Positions 27,142 through 34,158 of a DNA stretch of 64,000 nt are shown here, one piece after another. The DNA comes from Streptomyces smaragdinus (GTDB lineage: Bacteria; Actinomycetota; Actinomycetes; Streptomycetales; Streptomycetaceae), in assembly GCF_009604385.1 (NCBI RefSeq), contig NZ_WEGJ01000012.1, forward strand, positions 62,001 through 126,000, read 5' to 3'. Both the position numbers and the translations under genes were made by a program. The first letter of the stretch is position 1. Each line of letters begins with the position of its first letter. The notes below the pieces were generated by a model. That model was not told where the DNA came from. It saw nothing but the letters and a program-made list of their open reading frames with translations, and ran no database searches.

Positions 27142-27911
27142 TCGCCCTCACCTTCCTCCGGGGACGGCTTGTTCCACGGCGTGTCCCCCGGCCGCTGCGA
27201 CGCCGACCCCTCCGACGCCGACCGCGCCCGCCGTACGGGGGCCGCCGCAGAAGATCCCCCGGAGGCCGTACGCGTCCGCCGGGGCCCGTCCGCCGCCGCC
27301 CGCGCCGTGCGCGCCGGGCGCGCGGGCGCCGGGGGCAGCTGGCCCTTGAGCGGTCCCCACTCGTTCGGGTCGGGCACCCCGGGCGGCAGCATCGTGCGCC
27401 GCTTGGGCCCGCCGTGCTCCGACTCCCCCGGCTCCTTGGCGCCGGGCCAGGCCTTGGCCACCCGGGCGGCGAGCACGAAGTCCTTGCGCAGGGGGTGGCC
27501 CTCGAAGCCGTCCGGCAGCAGCAGGGGTACGAGGTGGGGGTGGCCGGTGAAGTCGACGCCGAACATCTCGTGCGTCTCCCGCTCGTGCCACCCCGCGCCC
27601 GCGTACACGCCGGTCACCGACGGCAGGGAGGGCGCGTCGTGGGGCACGGTCGTACGGATCAGCAGCCTGCGCGGCGGCCGGCCGAGGGCGACCACATGGG
27701 CGGCGACACGGAAGCCCTCACCGGGCTCGTCCACGGCGCTCAGCCAGTCGAAGTAGGCGCAGCCCAGCTCGTCGCGGGCGGTACGCAGGGCGTCCGGCCA
27801 CGACGCGGCGGGGACGTCGACGGTCAGCAGCTCGTACGCCTCGGAGGCGACGGCCCCCTCGCCGAACAGCTCCCCGGCGGCGCGCGGCAGCCAGCCGACG
27901 GGATCGGTCAC
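27138..27911 (-). CDS. nuoC2: NADH dehydrogenase-like subunit C, second copy
   Basis: 257 aa. The NuoC fold ends at about residue 155 with GWHERETHEMFGVDFTGHP and GHPLRKDF, the family signature. About 100 further residues are Pro/Ala/Arg/Ser-rich and probably disordered, with no counterpart in the other NuoC here. NuoC normally packs against NuoD, but no nuoD gene follows; the next gene is nuoH2. The GTG start overlaps the nuoB2 stop as GTGA. Confidence 0.9.
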   Translation of the reverse strand: MTDPVGWLPRAAGELFGEGAVASEAYELLTVDVPAASWPDALRTARDELGCAYFDWLSAVDEPGEGFRVAAHVVALGRPPRRLLIRTTVPHDAPSLPSVTGVYAGAGWHERETHEMFGVDFTGHPHLVPLLLPDGFEGHPLRKDFVLAARVAKAWPGAKEPGESEHGGPKRRTMLPPGVPDPNEWGPLKGQLPPAPARPARTARAAADGPRRTRTASGGSSAAAPVRRARSASEGSASQRPGDTPWNKPSPEEGEGE

Positions 27912-28522
27912 GGCCGCTCACCCTCTTCGTCAGCAGACAAGGGCGGCGCGACCAGCGGGCTGCTCAGCGCCGCCGCCGACGCCCGCGGCCCCGACCCGGT
28001 CCCGTACCGCTCCCCCAGCGACTCGCGCGCGATCTTCTCCTGCAGCTTGAGGATCCCCTGCAGCAGCGCCTCGGGCCGCGGCGGGCAGCCCGGCACGTAC
28101 ACGTCCACGGGGATGATCTGGTCGACGCCCTTGGTCACCGAGTACGAGTCCCAGTACGGCCCGCCGCAGTTGGAGCAGGCGCCGAACGACACCACGTACT
28201 TCGGCTCCGGCATCTGCTCGTACAGCCGCTTGACCGCCGGAGCCATCTTGTCCGTGACCGTCCCCGAGACGACCATCAGGTCAGCCTGCCGGGGCCCGGG
28301 CGCCAGCGGGATCACGCCGAGGCGGATGAAGTCGTGCCGCGCCATGGACGCCGCGATGAACTCGATCGCGCAGCAGGCGAGGCCGAAGTTGAAGACCCAG
28401 AGGCTGTAGCGCCGCCCCCAGTTCAGGACGACCTTCATCGGCTCCGGCGCGAGGCGCGACAGCACCCCGAGCCGCTTGGGCTCGGGGAGGTCGACGGTCC
28501 GCGACTCGTCACTCACGTCCAT
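27908..28522 (-). CDS. nuoB2: NADH dehydrogenase-like subunit B, second copy
   Basis: 204 aa. Cysteine ligands for cluster N2 are present: FGLACCAIEF, FGACSNCGG and VPGCPPRPE. N2 passes electrons to the quinone. About 40 C-terminal residues (rich in Ser, Ala, Pro and Glu) exceed the usual length. The ATG at 28522 lies ten bases inside nuoA2, so the genes overlap. It is the most conserved part of the electron-transfer arm and predicts a working quinone-reducing module if a NuoD partner is supplied in trans. Confidence 0.93.
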   Translation of the reverse strand: MDVSDESRTVDLPEPKRLGVLSRLAPEPMKVVLNWGRRYSLWVFNFGLACCAIEFIAASMARHDFIRLGVIPLAPGPRQADLMVVSGTVTDKMAPAVKRLYEQMPEPKYVVSFGACSNCGGPYWDSYSVTKGVDQIIPVDVYVPGCPPRPEALLQGILKLQEKIARESLGERYGTGSGPRASAAALSSPLVAPPLSADEEGERP

Positions 28523-28881
28523 TCGAGGACGCCCTTCTTCCAGGCGTAGAGGATGCCGACCGCGAGGAACCCCAGGAACACGAACATCTCGACGAGGGTC
28601 GTCCCGCCGTAGCCCTCCGTCGCGAAGACCGTCGCCCACGGGAAGAGGAAGATCGAGTCGACGGCGAAGATGACGTACAGAAAGGCGTAGACGTAGTACC
28701 TGACCTGGGTGTGCGCCCAGCCCTCGCCCACGGGATCGACGCCGCACTCGTACGTGAGGAGCTTCTCCGGCGTCGGTACGTAGGGCCGCAGCAGCCGCCC
28801 TGCGGTGAAGGAGACGCCCACGAAGAGCAGGCCGAGCACCGCGACGAGACCGACCACGGAGTAGCCGTGGAAGTACTGCAC
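28513..28881 (-). CDS. nuoA2: NADH dehydrogenase-like subunit A, second copy
   Basis: 122 aa with three transmembrane helices. LTYECGVDPVGEGWAHTQVR (YECG motif) and YYVYAFLYVIFAVDSIFLFPWA identify NuoA. The GTG start is used because the first helix follows directly and GAGGAC stands just ahead. It is the first gene of nuoABCHIJKLMN2. The 162-bp region to the divergent kinase gene holds a TACACT -10-like box (28928-28923, minus strand). Confidence 0.92.
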   Translation of the reverse strand: MQYFHGYSVVGLVAVLGLLFVGVSFTAGRLLRPYVPTPEKLLTYECGVDPVGEGWAHTQVRYYVYAFLYVIFAVDSIFLFPWATVFATEGYGGTTLVEMFVFLGFLAVGILYAWKKGVLEWT

Positions 28882-28968
28882 GCTGTCCTCGCTCCCTCTT
28901 TTCGACGATCTGTACGGGCAGGAGTGTAGGCCCTGCCCCTCTGCCGGCGAGTGGGCCGGGCCCGACTT

Positions 28969-28986
28969 GGTGGGGATAACCCCACC
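28969..28986. promoter_or_regulatory. kinase-gene palindrome, copy 1
   Basis: GGTGGGG-ATAA-CCCCACC has perfect 7-bp arms and ends 57 bases before the first kinase start codon. A 15-of-18 match lies at exactly the same distance before the second kinase gene. Autoregulation by the linked response regulator is the simplest reading. Confidence 0.6.
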
Positions 28987-29043
28987 GGAGCGGGGCGACG
29001 AACCCCATGGACCGGGGCGCCCTCCAGACGGCACCCTTGGGGC

Positions 29044-30195
29044 ATGACCGGCACCCACAGCGACGCGCTGCCTGCGCCCCGCGCTCCGCTCAGCGGCCAG
29101 ACCTGGCGGGAGATCTGCTATCTCCTGATCAATCTGCCGATGACGATCGCGGGCTTCGTGTACGTCTCGGCCTGGCTGTACGCCGGGGTCGCGCTGTCCA
29201 TCACGGTGATCGGTCTGCCACTGCTCGCCGGGGGCCTGGTGGGCGCCCGGCTGCTGGCGAAGGGCGAGCGGGGCATCGCGCGCGGGCTGCTCGGCGTACA
29301 CGTCGAGGAGCCGACGCCGATCCGTGCGCGCACGCACGGCGGGCTGCTGCCGTGGCTGTGGGCGACGCTGAAGGATCCGGTGGGGTGGCGGGCGACGCTG
29401 TTCCAGGTGATACGGCTGCCGTGGGGGATCTTCACCTTCGCGCTGACGCTGGTGTCGCTGTTCGTGCTGTGGCCGTTCCTGCCCTGGCTGGCGCGCGGGA
29501 TGTCGAACGTGGACCGGGCGCTGGTACGGGGTCTGCTGTCGCCGTCGGACGAGCTGGAGCGGCGGATCGCGGAGCTGGAGTCGGACCGGGGGGTGGTCGT
29601 CGACACGGCCGCCGCGGACCTGCGCCGTATCGAGCGCGATCTGCACGACGGGGCGCAGGCCCGCCTCGTGGCGCTGGCGATGGGGCTCGGCCTGGCGAAG
29701 GAGAAGCTGCTGGAGGACCCGGACGCGGCGGCAAAGATGGTCGACGACGCGCACGGCGAGGTGAAGCTGGCGCTCCAGGAGCTGCGCGACCTGGCCCGCG
29801 GCATCCACCCGGCGATCCTCACGGACCGGGGCCTGGGCCCCGCTCTCTCCTCGGTGGCGACGCGCTGCACGTCCCCCGTGAAGGTCACGGTGGACCTGCC
29901 GGTCCGCCCGGCGCCGGCGATCGAGGGCATCGCGTACTTCACGACGTCGGAACTTCTCCAGAACGTCTCGAAACACGCCCGCGCCACGTCGGCCACGGTG
30001 GACGTCTGGCGCTCGGACGACCGCCTCCTGATCCAGGTCGCGGACAACGGCCGCGGCGGCGCCTCCCTGGACGGCGGCTCGGGCCTCGCGGGCCTGGCGG
30101 AACGCCTGGGGTCGGTGGACGGCTTGTTCGTGCTGGACTCCCCGGAGGGGGGCCCGACGACGGTGACTGCAGAGCTGCCGTGGCGGGAGCGGTAG
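29044..30195 (+). CDS. membrane sensor histidine kinase (NarL-system type) 1
   Basis: 383 aa. Residues 1-150 form a four-helix putative sensor domain (helices at about 30-48, 50-68, 120-135 and 136-152) with very short external loops. The HisKA_3 dimerisation domain carries RRIERDLHDGAQ (H201 phosphorylated), and the HATPase part has SELLQNVSKHA (N box) and GSGLAGLAERLG (G box). ATG at 29044 is chosen because the sensor domain begins there. A close paralogue follows 208 bases downstream, and the likely partner regulator is at 33254. Confidence 0.88.
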   Translation: MTGTHSDALPAPRAPLSGQTWREICYLLINLPMTIAGFVYVSAWLYAGVALSITVIGLPLLAGGLVGARLLAKGERGIARGLLGVHVEEPTPIRARTHGGLLPWLWATLKDPVGWRATLFQVIRLPWGIFTFALTLVSLFVLWPFLPWLARGMSNVDRALVRGLLSPSDELERRIAELESDRGVVVDTAAADLRRIERDLHDGAQARLVALAMGLGLAKEKLLEDPDAAAKMVDDAHGEVKLALQELRDLARGIHPAILTDRGLGPALSSVATRCTSPVKVTVDLPVRPAPAIEGIAYFTTSELLQNVSKHARATSATVDVWRSDDRLLIQVADNGRGGASLDGGSGLAGLAERLGSVDGLFVLDSPEGGPTTVTAELPWRER

Positions 30196-30263
30196 GGCAT
30201 GTTTCTTGGCCGTGGTGCAGGGTTGAGCCCTCGCATCACGGCCACTTTGCGTGTCCGTGAATT

Positions 30264-30310
30264 CCAGCCCGTCCGGCGCTTGAGGACTCCGGGCGAAGCC
30301 CGAAACGCGT
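30264..30310. repeat. Streptomyces dispersed intergenic repeat
   Basis: CAGCCCGTCCGGCGCTTGAG followed by a GGGC-GAA-GCCC hairpin and CGAAACGCG. From memory, this GCCCGTCCGGCGnTTGAGGA sequence recurs many times between genes in Streptomyces chromosomes. It lies between the two kinase genes. Confidence 0.55.
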
Positions 30311-30328
30311 CAGCCGGCGCAACCGCCA

Positions 30329-30346
30329 GGTAGGGATAACCCCCGC
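30329..30346. promoter_or_regulatory. kinase-gene palindrome, copy 2
   Basis: GGTAGGGATAACCCCCGC matches copy 1 at 15 of 18 positions, keeps the core GGGATAACCCC, and ends 57 bases before the second kinase start, the same distance as copy 1. The 14 bases before both ATGs are also similar (GCACCCT..GG..GC). Confidence 0.6.
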
Positions 30347-30403
30347 CCCGAAAGACCGACGACCCACATAGCCCGCCGCAAGGCGAAACCGCACCCTGGA
30401 TGC

Positions 30404-31726
30404 ATGACGACGTACGAGACCCGCACCGCCAGGCCCCCCCGCCTCCCCCTCGCCGTGCGCGCCCCCGTGCAGGGGAGGACCTGGCGAGAATTCCTCTACC
30501 TCCTCCTCAACCTGCCGATGGCGATCGTCTTCTTCGTCTACGCGGTCACGATGCTCTGCCTGGGCGCCGGCCTCCTCATCACCTTCCTCGGCGTCCCCGT
30601 CCTGGCCGCGGCCCTGGCCGGCTGCCGGGGCCTCGGCGCCCTCGAGCGCGCGAGGGCCCGCGCCCTCCTCGACCTGGACGTCGCCGCCCCCGACCCCGTC
30701 CGGACGCGCGCCGGCCGGCGCGGGCTGCTGGCCTGGACCGGAGCTCTCTTCCGCAGCGGCAGCTCCTGGCGCCACCTGCTCTACGGCTTCGTCCACTTCC
30801 CGTGGGCGGTCTTCTCCTTCGCCGTCTCCGCGGTGGTGATGTTCAACGCCTGGGCCCTCTTCACGTACCCCCTCTGGATGTGGATCTTCCCGGCCCACTA
30901 CGGCCAGGACGGCCTGCAGATCTACGGCGACGACCACGGCAACGCCTGGTACCTGGACACCCCCCTTGAGCAGCTCCTCGCCGTAGGCGCCGGCGCCGTG
31001 CTGGTGCTCGCCTCCCCCTGGCTGATCCGCGGCATGGCGTACGTGGACCGCGGCCTGGTCCGCGGTCTGCTGGGCCCCTCCAGGCTGGCCAGCCGCGTCA
31101 CCGAGCTGGAGTCGGACCGCGGGGTCGTCGTCGACACCGCCGCCGCGGACCTCCGCCGGATCGAGCGCGACCTGCACGACGGCGCCCAGGCCCGCCTCGT
31201 GGCCCTGGCGATGGACCTGGGCCTGGCGCGGGAGAAGCTCCGTGAGGACCCCGAGGCCGCCGCGCGGATGGTCGGCGACGCGCACGGCGAGGTGAAGCTG
31301 GCCCTCCAGGAGCTGCGCGACCTGGCCCGCGGCATCCACCCCGCGATCCTCACGGACCGCGGCCTCGGCCCCGCCCTGTCCTCCGTGGCCTCCCGCTGCA
31401 CGGTCCCGGTGACGGTCACCGTCGACCTGCCGGTCCGCCCGGCGCCGGCGATCGAGGGCATCGCGTACTTCACGGTCTCGGAGCTGCTGCAGAACATCTC
31501 CAAGCACTCCGGCGCCCGTACGGCCGGCGTCGACATCTGGCGCTCGGAGGACCGCCTGCTGATCCAGGTCACGGACGACGGCCACGGCGGCGCCACCCTC
31601 GACACGGGCTCGGGCCTGTCGGGCCTGTCCGAACGCCTGGGCTCGGTCGACGGCCTGTTCGTCCTGGACTCCCCGGAGGGGGGCCCGACGACGGTCACCG
31701 CGGAACTCCCGTGGCGGGACCGCTAG
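30404..31726 (+). CDS. membrane sensor histidine kinase (NarL-system type) 2
   Basis: 440 aa, paralogous to the preceding kinase and almost identical over the catalytic half (LHDGAQ with H258, SELLQNISKHS, GSGLSGLSERLG). The sensor part has four hydrophobic stretches but contains an extra segment of about 30 residues (163-192, HYGQDGLQIYGDDHGNAWYL), polar and aromatic, likely outside the cell between the last two helices. It could bind a ligand that kinase 1 does not see. ATG at 30404. Confidence 0.88.
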   Translation: MTTYETRTARPPRLPLAVRAPVQGRTWREFLYLLLNLPMAIVFFVYAVTMLCLGAGLLITFLGVPVLAAALAGCRGLGALERARARALLDLDVAAPDPVRTRAGRRGLLAWTGALFRSGSSWRHLLYGFVHFPWAVFSFAVSAVVMFNAWALFTYPLWMWIFPAHYGQDGLQIYGDDHGNAWYLDTPLEQLLAVGAGAVLVLASPWLIRGMAYVDRGLVRGLLGPSRLASRVTELESDRGVVVDTAAADLRRIERDLHDGAQARLVALAMDLGLAREKLREDPEAAARMVGDAHGEVKLALQELRDLARGIHPAILTDRGLGPALSSVASRCTVPVTVTVDLPVRPAPAIEGIAYFTVSELLQNISKHSGARTAGVDIWRSEDRLLIQVTDDGHGGATLDTGSGLSGLSERLGSVDGLFVLDSPEGGPTTVTAELPWRDR

Positions 31727-31738
31727 TCGACCGGCGGC

Positions 31739-32128
31739 TCAGCCGAGCAACAAGGCCACCCACACCACACCCGCGACGAGGGCCGGGGCGCCGAACAATA
31801 CGAGGTGAAATCGGAAGACCCGAACAAAACGGTCGTATTCCTCCACCAGGATCGCCGGCCCGTCCACCCGATAGGCAACCTGAACGACCTCGGTCTCGGA
31901 GAACGGCGCCACACCCATCTGGTCCACCGACCGCACCCGACGCCGCCGCCCGTCCACCGCGGTGAACGCAACCTCGGAATACCAGGTTTCGCCGTTGGTG
32001 TGCACGCTCTCGCAGACCCCCGCGACCCGCTCTCCGTCCTGCATGAGTCCCTGCGCGGAACGGATCTTCACGAACGCCCGGGCAGTCAGGGCCCCCAGAA
32101 CCAGAAAAAACACGAACGCGATGCTCAT
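31739..32128 (-). CDS. DUF3592-like membrane protein
   Basis: 129 aa from the ATG with AGAAGG just ahead. An N-terminal transmembrane helix (SIAFVFFLVLGALTARAFV) and a C-terminal one (FGAPALVAGVVWVALLL) flank a beta-rich core that resembles DUF3592 (ETWYSEVAFTAVDGRRRRV, VVQVAYRVD). The role is unknown. It overlaps the upstream vWA-like gene by four bases (ATGA), so the pair is coupled. It ends 12 bases from the end of kinase gene 2. Confidence 0.75.
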   Translation of the reverse strand: MSIAFVFFLVLGALTARAFVKIRSAQGLMQDGERVAGVCESVHTNGETWYSEVAFTAVDGRRRRVRSVDQMGVAPFSETEVVQVAYRVDGPAILVEEYDRFVRVFRFHLVLFGAPALVAGVVWVALLLG

Positions 32129-32895
32129 CGCACCTTCTTCGACTCGTCGGGGAGGTTCTTGAGCCATTTTTTGAACGGCTTGGTCAATGCCCTGCTGTAC
32201 GGCGCGCGAAGCCTGTATTGGATGTCTGCGGGATCCCAGCCGAGCGCATAGTCCATGTTCTCGATGTGCGGGAGCTCCCGACGGAGCTCACCGATACGCC
32301 GCCCCAGGACTGAATCATCGGGATCTCCAAAGAACTGCCAGAAAACACTTTCGTCGGCCGCCGCATCCAGCGCCAGCGCGATATTCCGGTTCTCCTCGTC
32401 CGATTCGTCGCCGTGCACGAGGAAGAGCACGAGCGTAGGACGCGGGTCTGCGGCATTCTCCTGAACGATCGCCTCGATGAGCGCGGGAACCGATCGGCGT
32501 TCGAACAGCCTCAGCTCTTCGCTGGAACGCTGGATCGCATGCGGGGGCGGAGCATCGGCGAGGAGTGGCTTCTCGGGAATGCGGAACCAGTCCTGGATGA
32601 ACGCTGCCAGATCCGATCTTTCTGGAGGCGGAAGCCGGTGAGCGCTCTCGGTATAGAGCCAGAACTGAAGATCGCCGGCGGGATTCAAAAGCCGCTGGAC
32701 GGCTACCGCACGCTGCGCGACAAAGGCAAGATACCCGGACTCGAAGTACCAGCGGGAGTCACCGGGCAACGCCACTACGATCCGAGGGCCCCGATCCCGC
32801 CCTCGCACACGCCTGACAGCCAGTTTCTCGGCCCGTGTAGGGCACAGAAGATCCCCCATGGCCCACGAGGCTACACCGGCGTATTCGCCGCACAC
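32125..32895 (-). CDS. TerF/vWA-like protein
   Basis: 256 aa from a GTG at 32895; an ATG 36 bases later (MGDLLCPTR) is an alternative and neither has a good ribosome binding site. The segments GDLQFWLYTESAHRLPP, TLVLFLVHGDESDEENRN and ESVFWQFFGDPDDSVLGRRI follow the vWA fold of TerF-type tellurite-resistance or stress proteins, but the metal site DxSxS is degenerate (GDSRWYFES). It probably acts in the cytoplasm with the coupled membrane protein. Base composition is lower in GC than in the flanking genes, so recent acquisition is possible. Confidence 0.7.
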   Translation of the reverse strand: MCGEYAGVASWAMGDLLCPTRAEKLAVRRVRGRDRGPRIVVALPGDSRWYFESGYLAFVAQRAVAVQRLLNPAGDLQFWLYTESAHRLPPPERSDLAAFIQDWFRIPEKPLLADAPPPHAIQRSSEELRLFERRSVPALIEAIVQENAADPRPTLVLFLVHGDESDEENRNIALALDAAADESVFWQFFGDPDDSVLGRRIGELRRELPHIENMDYALGWDPADIQYRLRAPYSRALTKPFKKWLKNLPDESKKVR

Positions 32896-33253
32896 CAGAC
32901 GATGGAAGAGAGGGGATGACGGGATTTCCCGTCAACAGGAATCCCCACTTCACGGACGAGAAGACCCCGGGCCGCGATCCCCCCGGCCAAGCGTCAGCCG
33001 ATCACACCCGGAACGCCCTGCAGGACACTGCGGATCCCCCCCGCTCTCGCGCATCCATCGGCACCCCTCGGACGTCTGTGGAACGAGGACGTCCCGGAAC
33101 GGAAGCGCCCGGGCCGCGGCCCCCGCCGAAGAGCCCGGCGTAAAACGGGACATGACATCCGCCGGTGCCTGCGCCGCCCCCGCGGGAGTGGGATGCTTGT
33201 CAGCGGCACACAAGCCGATGCGGGGGGCATGGTTGATCGTGGAGGAGAAACGC
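32896..33253. other. intergenic region between vWA-like gene and response regulator
   Basis: 358 bases with no convincing gene. It holds the palindrome TGACGGGA-TT-TCCCGTCA (32917-32934), likely a divergent operator or hairpin close to the vWA-like start. CTTGT and ACAAG half-sites nine bases apart (33196-33214) lie 40 bases before the regulator start, overlapping a TTGTCA -35-like box. GGAGGAG (33241-33247) is the regulator ribosome binding site. No copy of the kinase-gene palindrome was found here. Confidence 0.5.
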
Positions 33254-33913
33254 GTGCGGGTGGTCATCGCCGAGGACTCGGTACTGCTTCGGGAGGGGCT
33301 CACCCGGCTGCTGACCGACCGCGGGCACGAGGTCGTCGCGGGGGTGGGTGACGGGGACGAGCTGGTGACGACCATCCGGGGGCTGGCGGGCGAGAGCAGT
33401 CTGCCGGACGTGGTCGTCAGTGACGTACGGATGCCGCCGACGCACACCGACGAGGGGCTGCGCGCCTGCGTCCAGCTGCGCAAGGAGTATCCGCGGCTGC
33501 CGGTGCTGGTGCTGTCGCAGTTCGTCGAGGAGCAGTACGCCACCGAGCTGATCGCCGGGTCCAGCCGAGGGGTCGGCTATCTGCTGAAGGACCGGGTGGC
33601 CGAGGTGCGCGAGTTCACCGAGGCCGTGGTGCGGGTCGCCGAGGGCGGGACCGCGCTGGACCCCGAGGTCGTGGCGCAGCTGCTGGGGCGCAGCCGCAAG
33701 CAGGACGTCCTCGCGGGGCTGACGCCGCGCGAGCGGGAGGTCCTGGGTCTGATGGCCGAGGGGCGGACGAACTCGGCGATCGCCCGGTCGCTGGTCGTCA
33801 GCGACGGCGCGGTGGAGAAGCATGTGAGCAACATCTTCATGAAGCTGGGCCTGGCCCCGAGCGACGGCGACCACCGCCGGGTGCTCGCCGTCCTCACGTA
33901 TCTCAACTCCTGA
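33254..33913 (+). CDS. LuxR/NarL-family response regulator
   Basis: 219 aa from the GTG with GGAGGAG six bases ahead; longer in-frame starts have no such site. The receiver domain has acidic E7/D8, phospho-acceptor D57 (VVVSDVRMPP) and K112. The C-terminal LuxR helix-turn-helix reads LTPREREVLGLMAEGRTNSA and DGAVEKHVSNIFMKLGL. It is the only response regulator near the two paralogous NarL-type kinases and is their probable shared partner; in S. coelicolor the three genes are adjacent (SCO4596-4598, from memory). Confidence 0.92.
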   Translation: MRVVIAEDSVLLREGLTRLLTDRGHEVVAGVGDGDELVTTIRGLAGESSLPDVVVSDVRMPPTHTDEGLRACVQLRKEYPRLPVLVLSQFVEEQYATELIAGSSRGVGYLLKDRVAEVREFTEAVVRVAEGGTALDPEVVAQLLGRSRKQDVLAGLTPREREVLGLMAEGRTNSAIARSLVVSDGAVEKHVSNIFMKLGLAPSDGDHRRVLAVLTYLNS

Positions 33914-33943
33914 GCACACGGGCGAGATGACCCGGTTTGTCCG

Positions 33944-33967
33944 TGGTCCTAGAACCAAGGTCCTAGA
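33944..33967. promoter_or_regulatory. repeat/palindrome upstream of korAB
   Basis: GGTCCTAGA occurs twice, at 33945-33953 and 33959-33967. The first copy is part of TGGTCCTAGAACCA (33944-33957), a palindrome at 12 of 14 positions. It lies 200 bases before korA in a 245-bp gap and may bind a regulator of korAB. Confidence 0.4.
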
Positions 33968-34158
33968 GGGAGCGTCATCAGCTGTGTCACGCCTGGGGGC
34001 GAGCAGAACGTGGCACAGCGTGTCAAACCTCCACGTCTCACCCCTGTCCAGCATGCGATCAGGGCAGGGAAGGGCACCCTTACCGCCGTACGATGTGCTG
34101 TGGAGCTAGTGAACGGCGCCACCGCTGTGAGCCGTCATCTCGAGGGAGGTCCTGAACA

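Noticed and set aside
32125..32895. bldA (TTA codon) control of the vWA-like gene
   Set aside because: No TTA codon was found in the minus-strand reading frame when the complement TAA was scanned.
31739..32895. Insertion sequence or integrase signature around the two-gene cassette
   Set aside because: No transposase, terminal inverted repeats or target duplication could be seen; only a composition shift supports transfer.
33944..33957. DasR (dre) site upstream of korAB
   Set aside because: dre has TGGTCTAGACCA; this sequence has two extra bases in the centre, so the half-site spacing is wrong.
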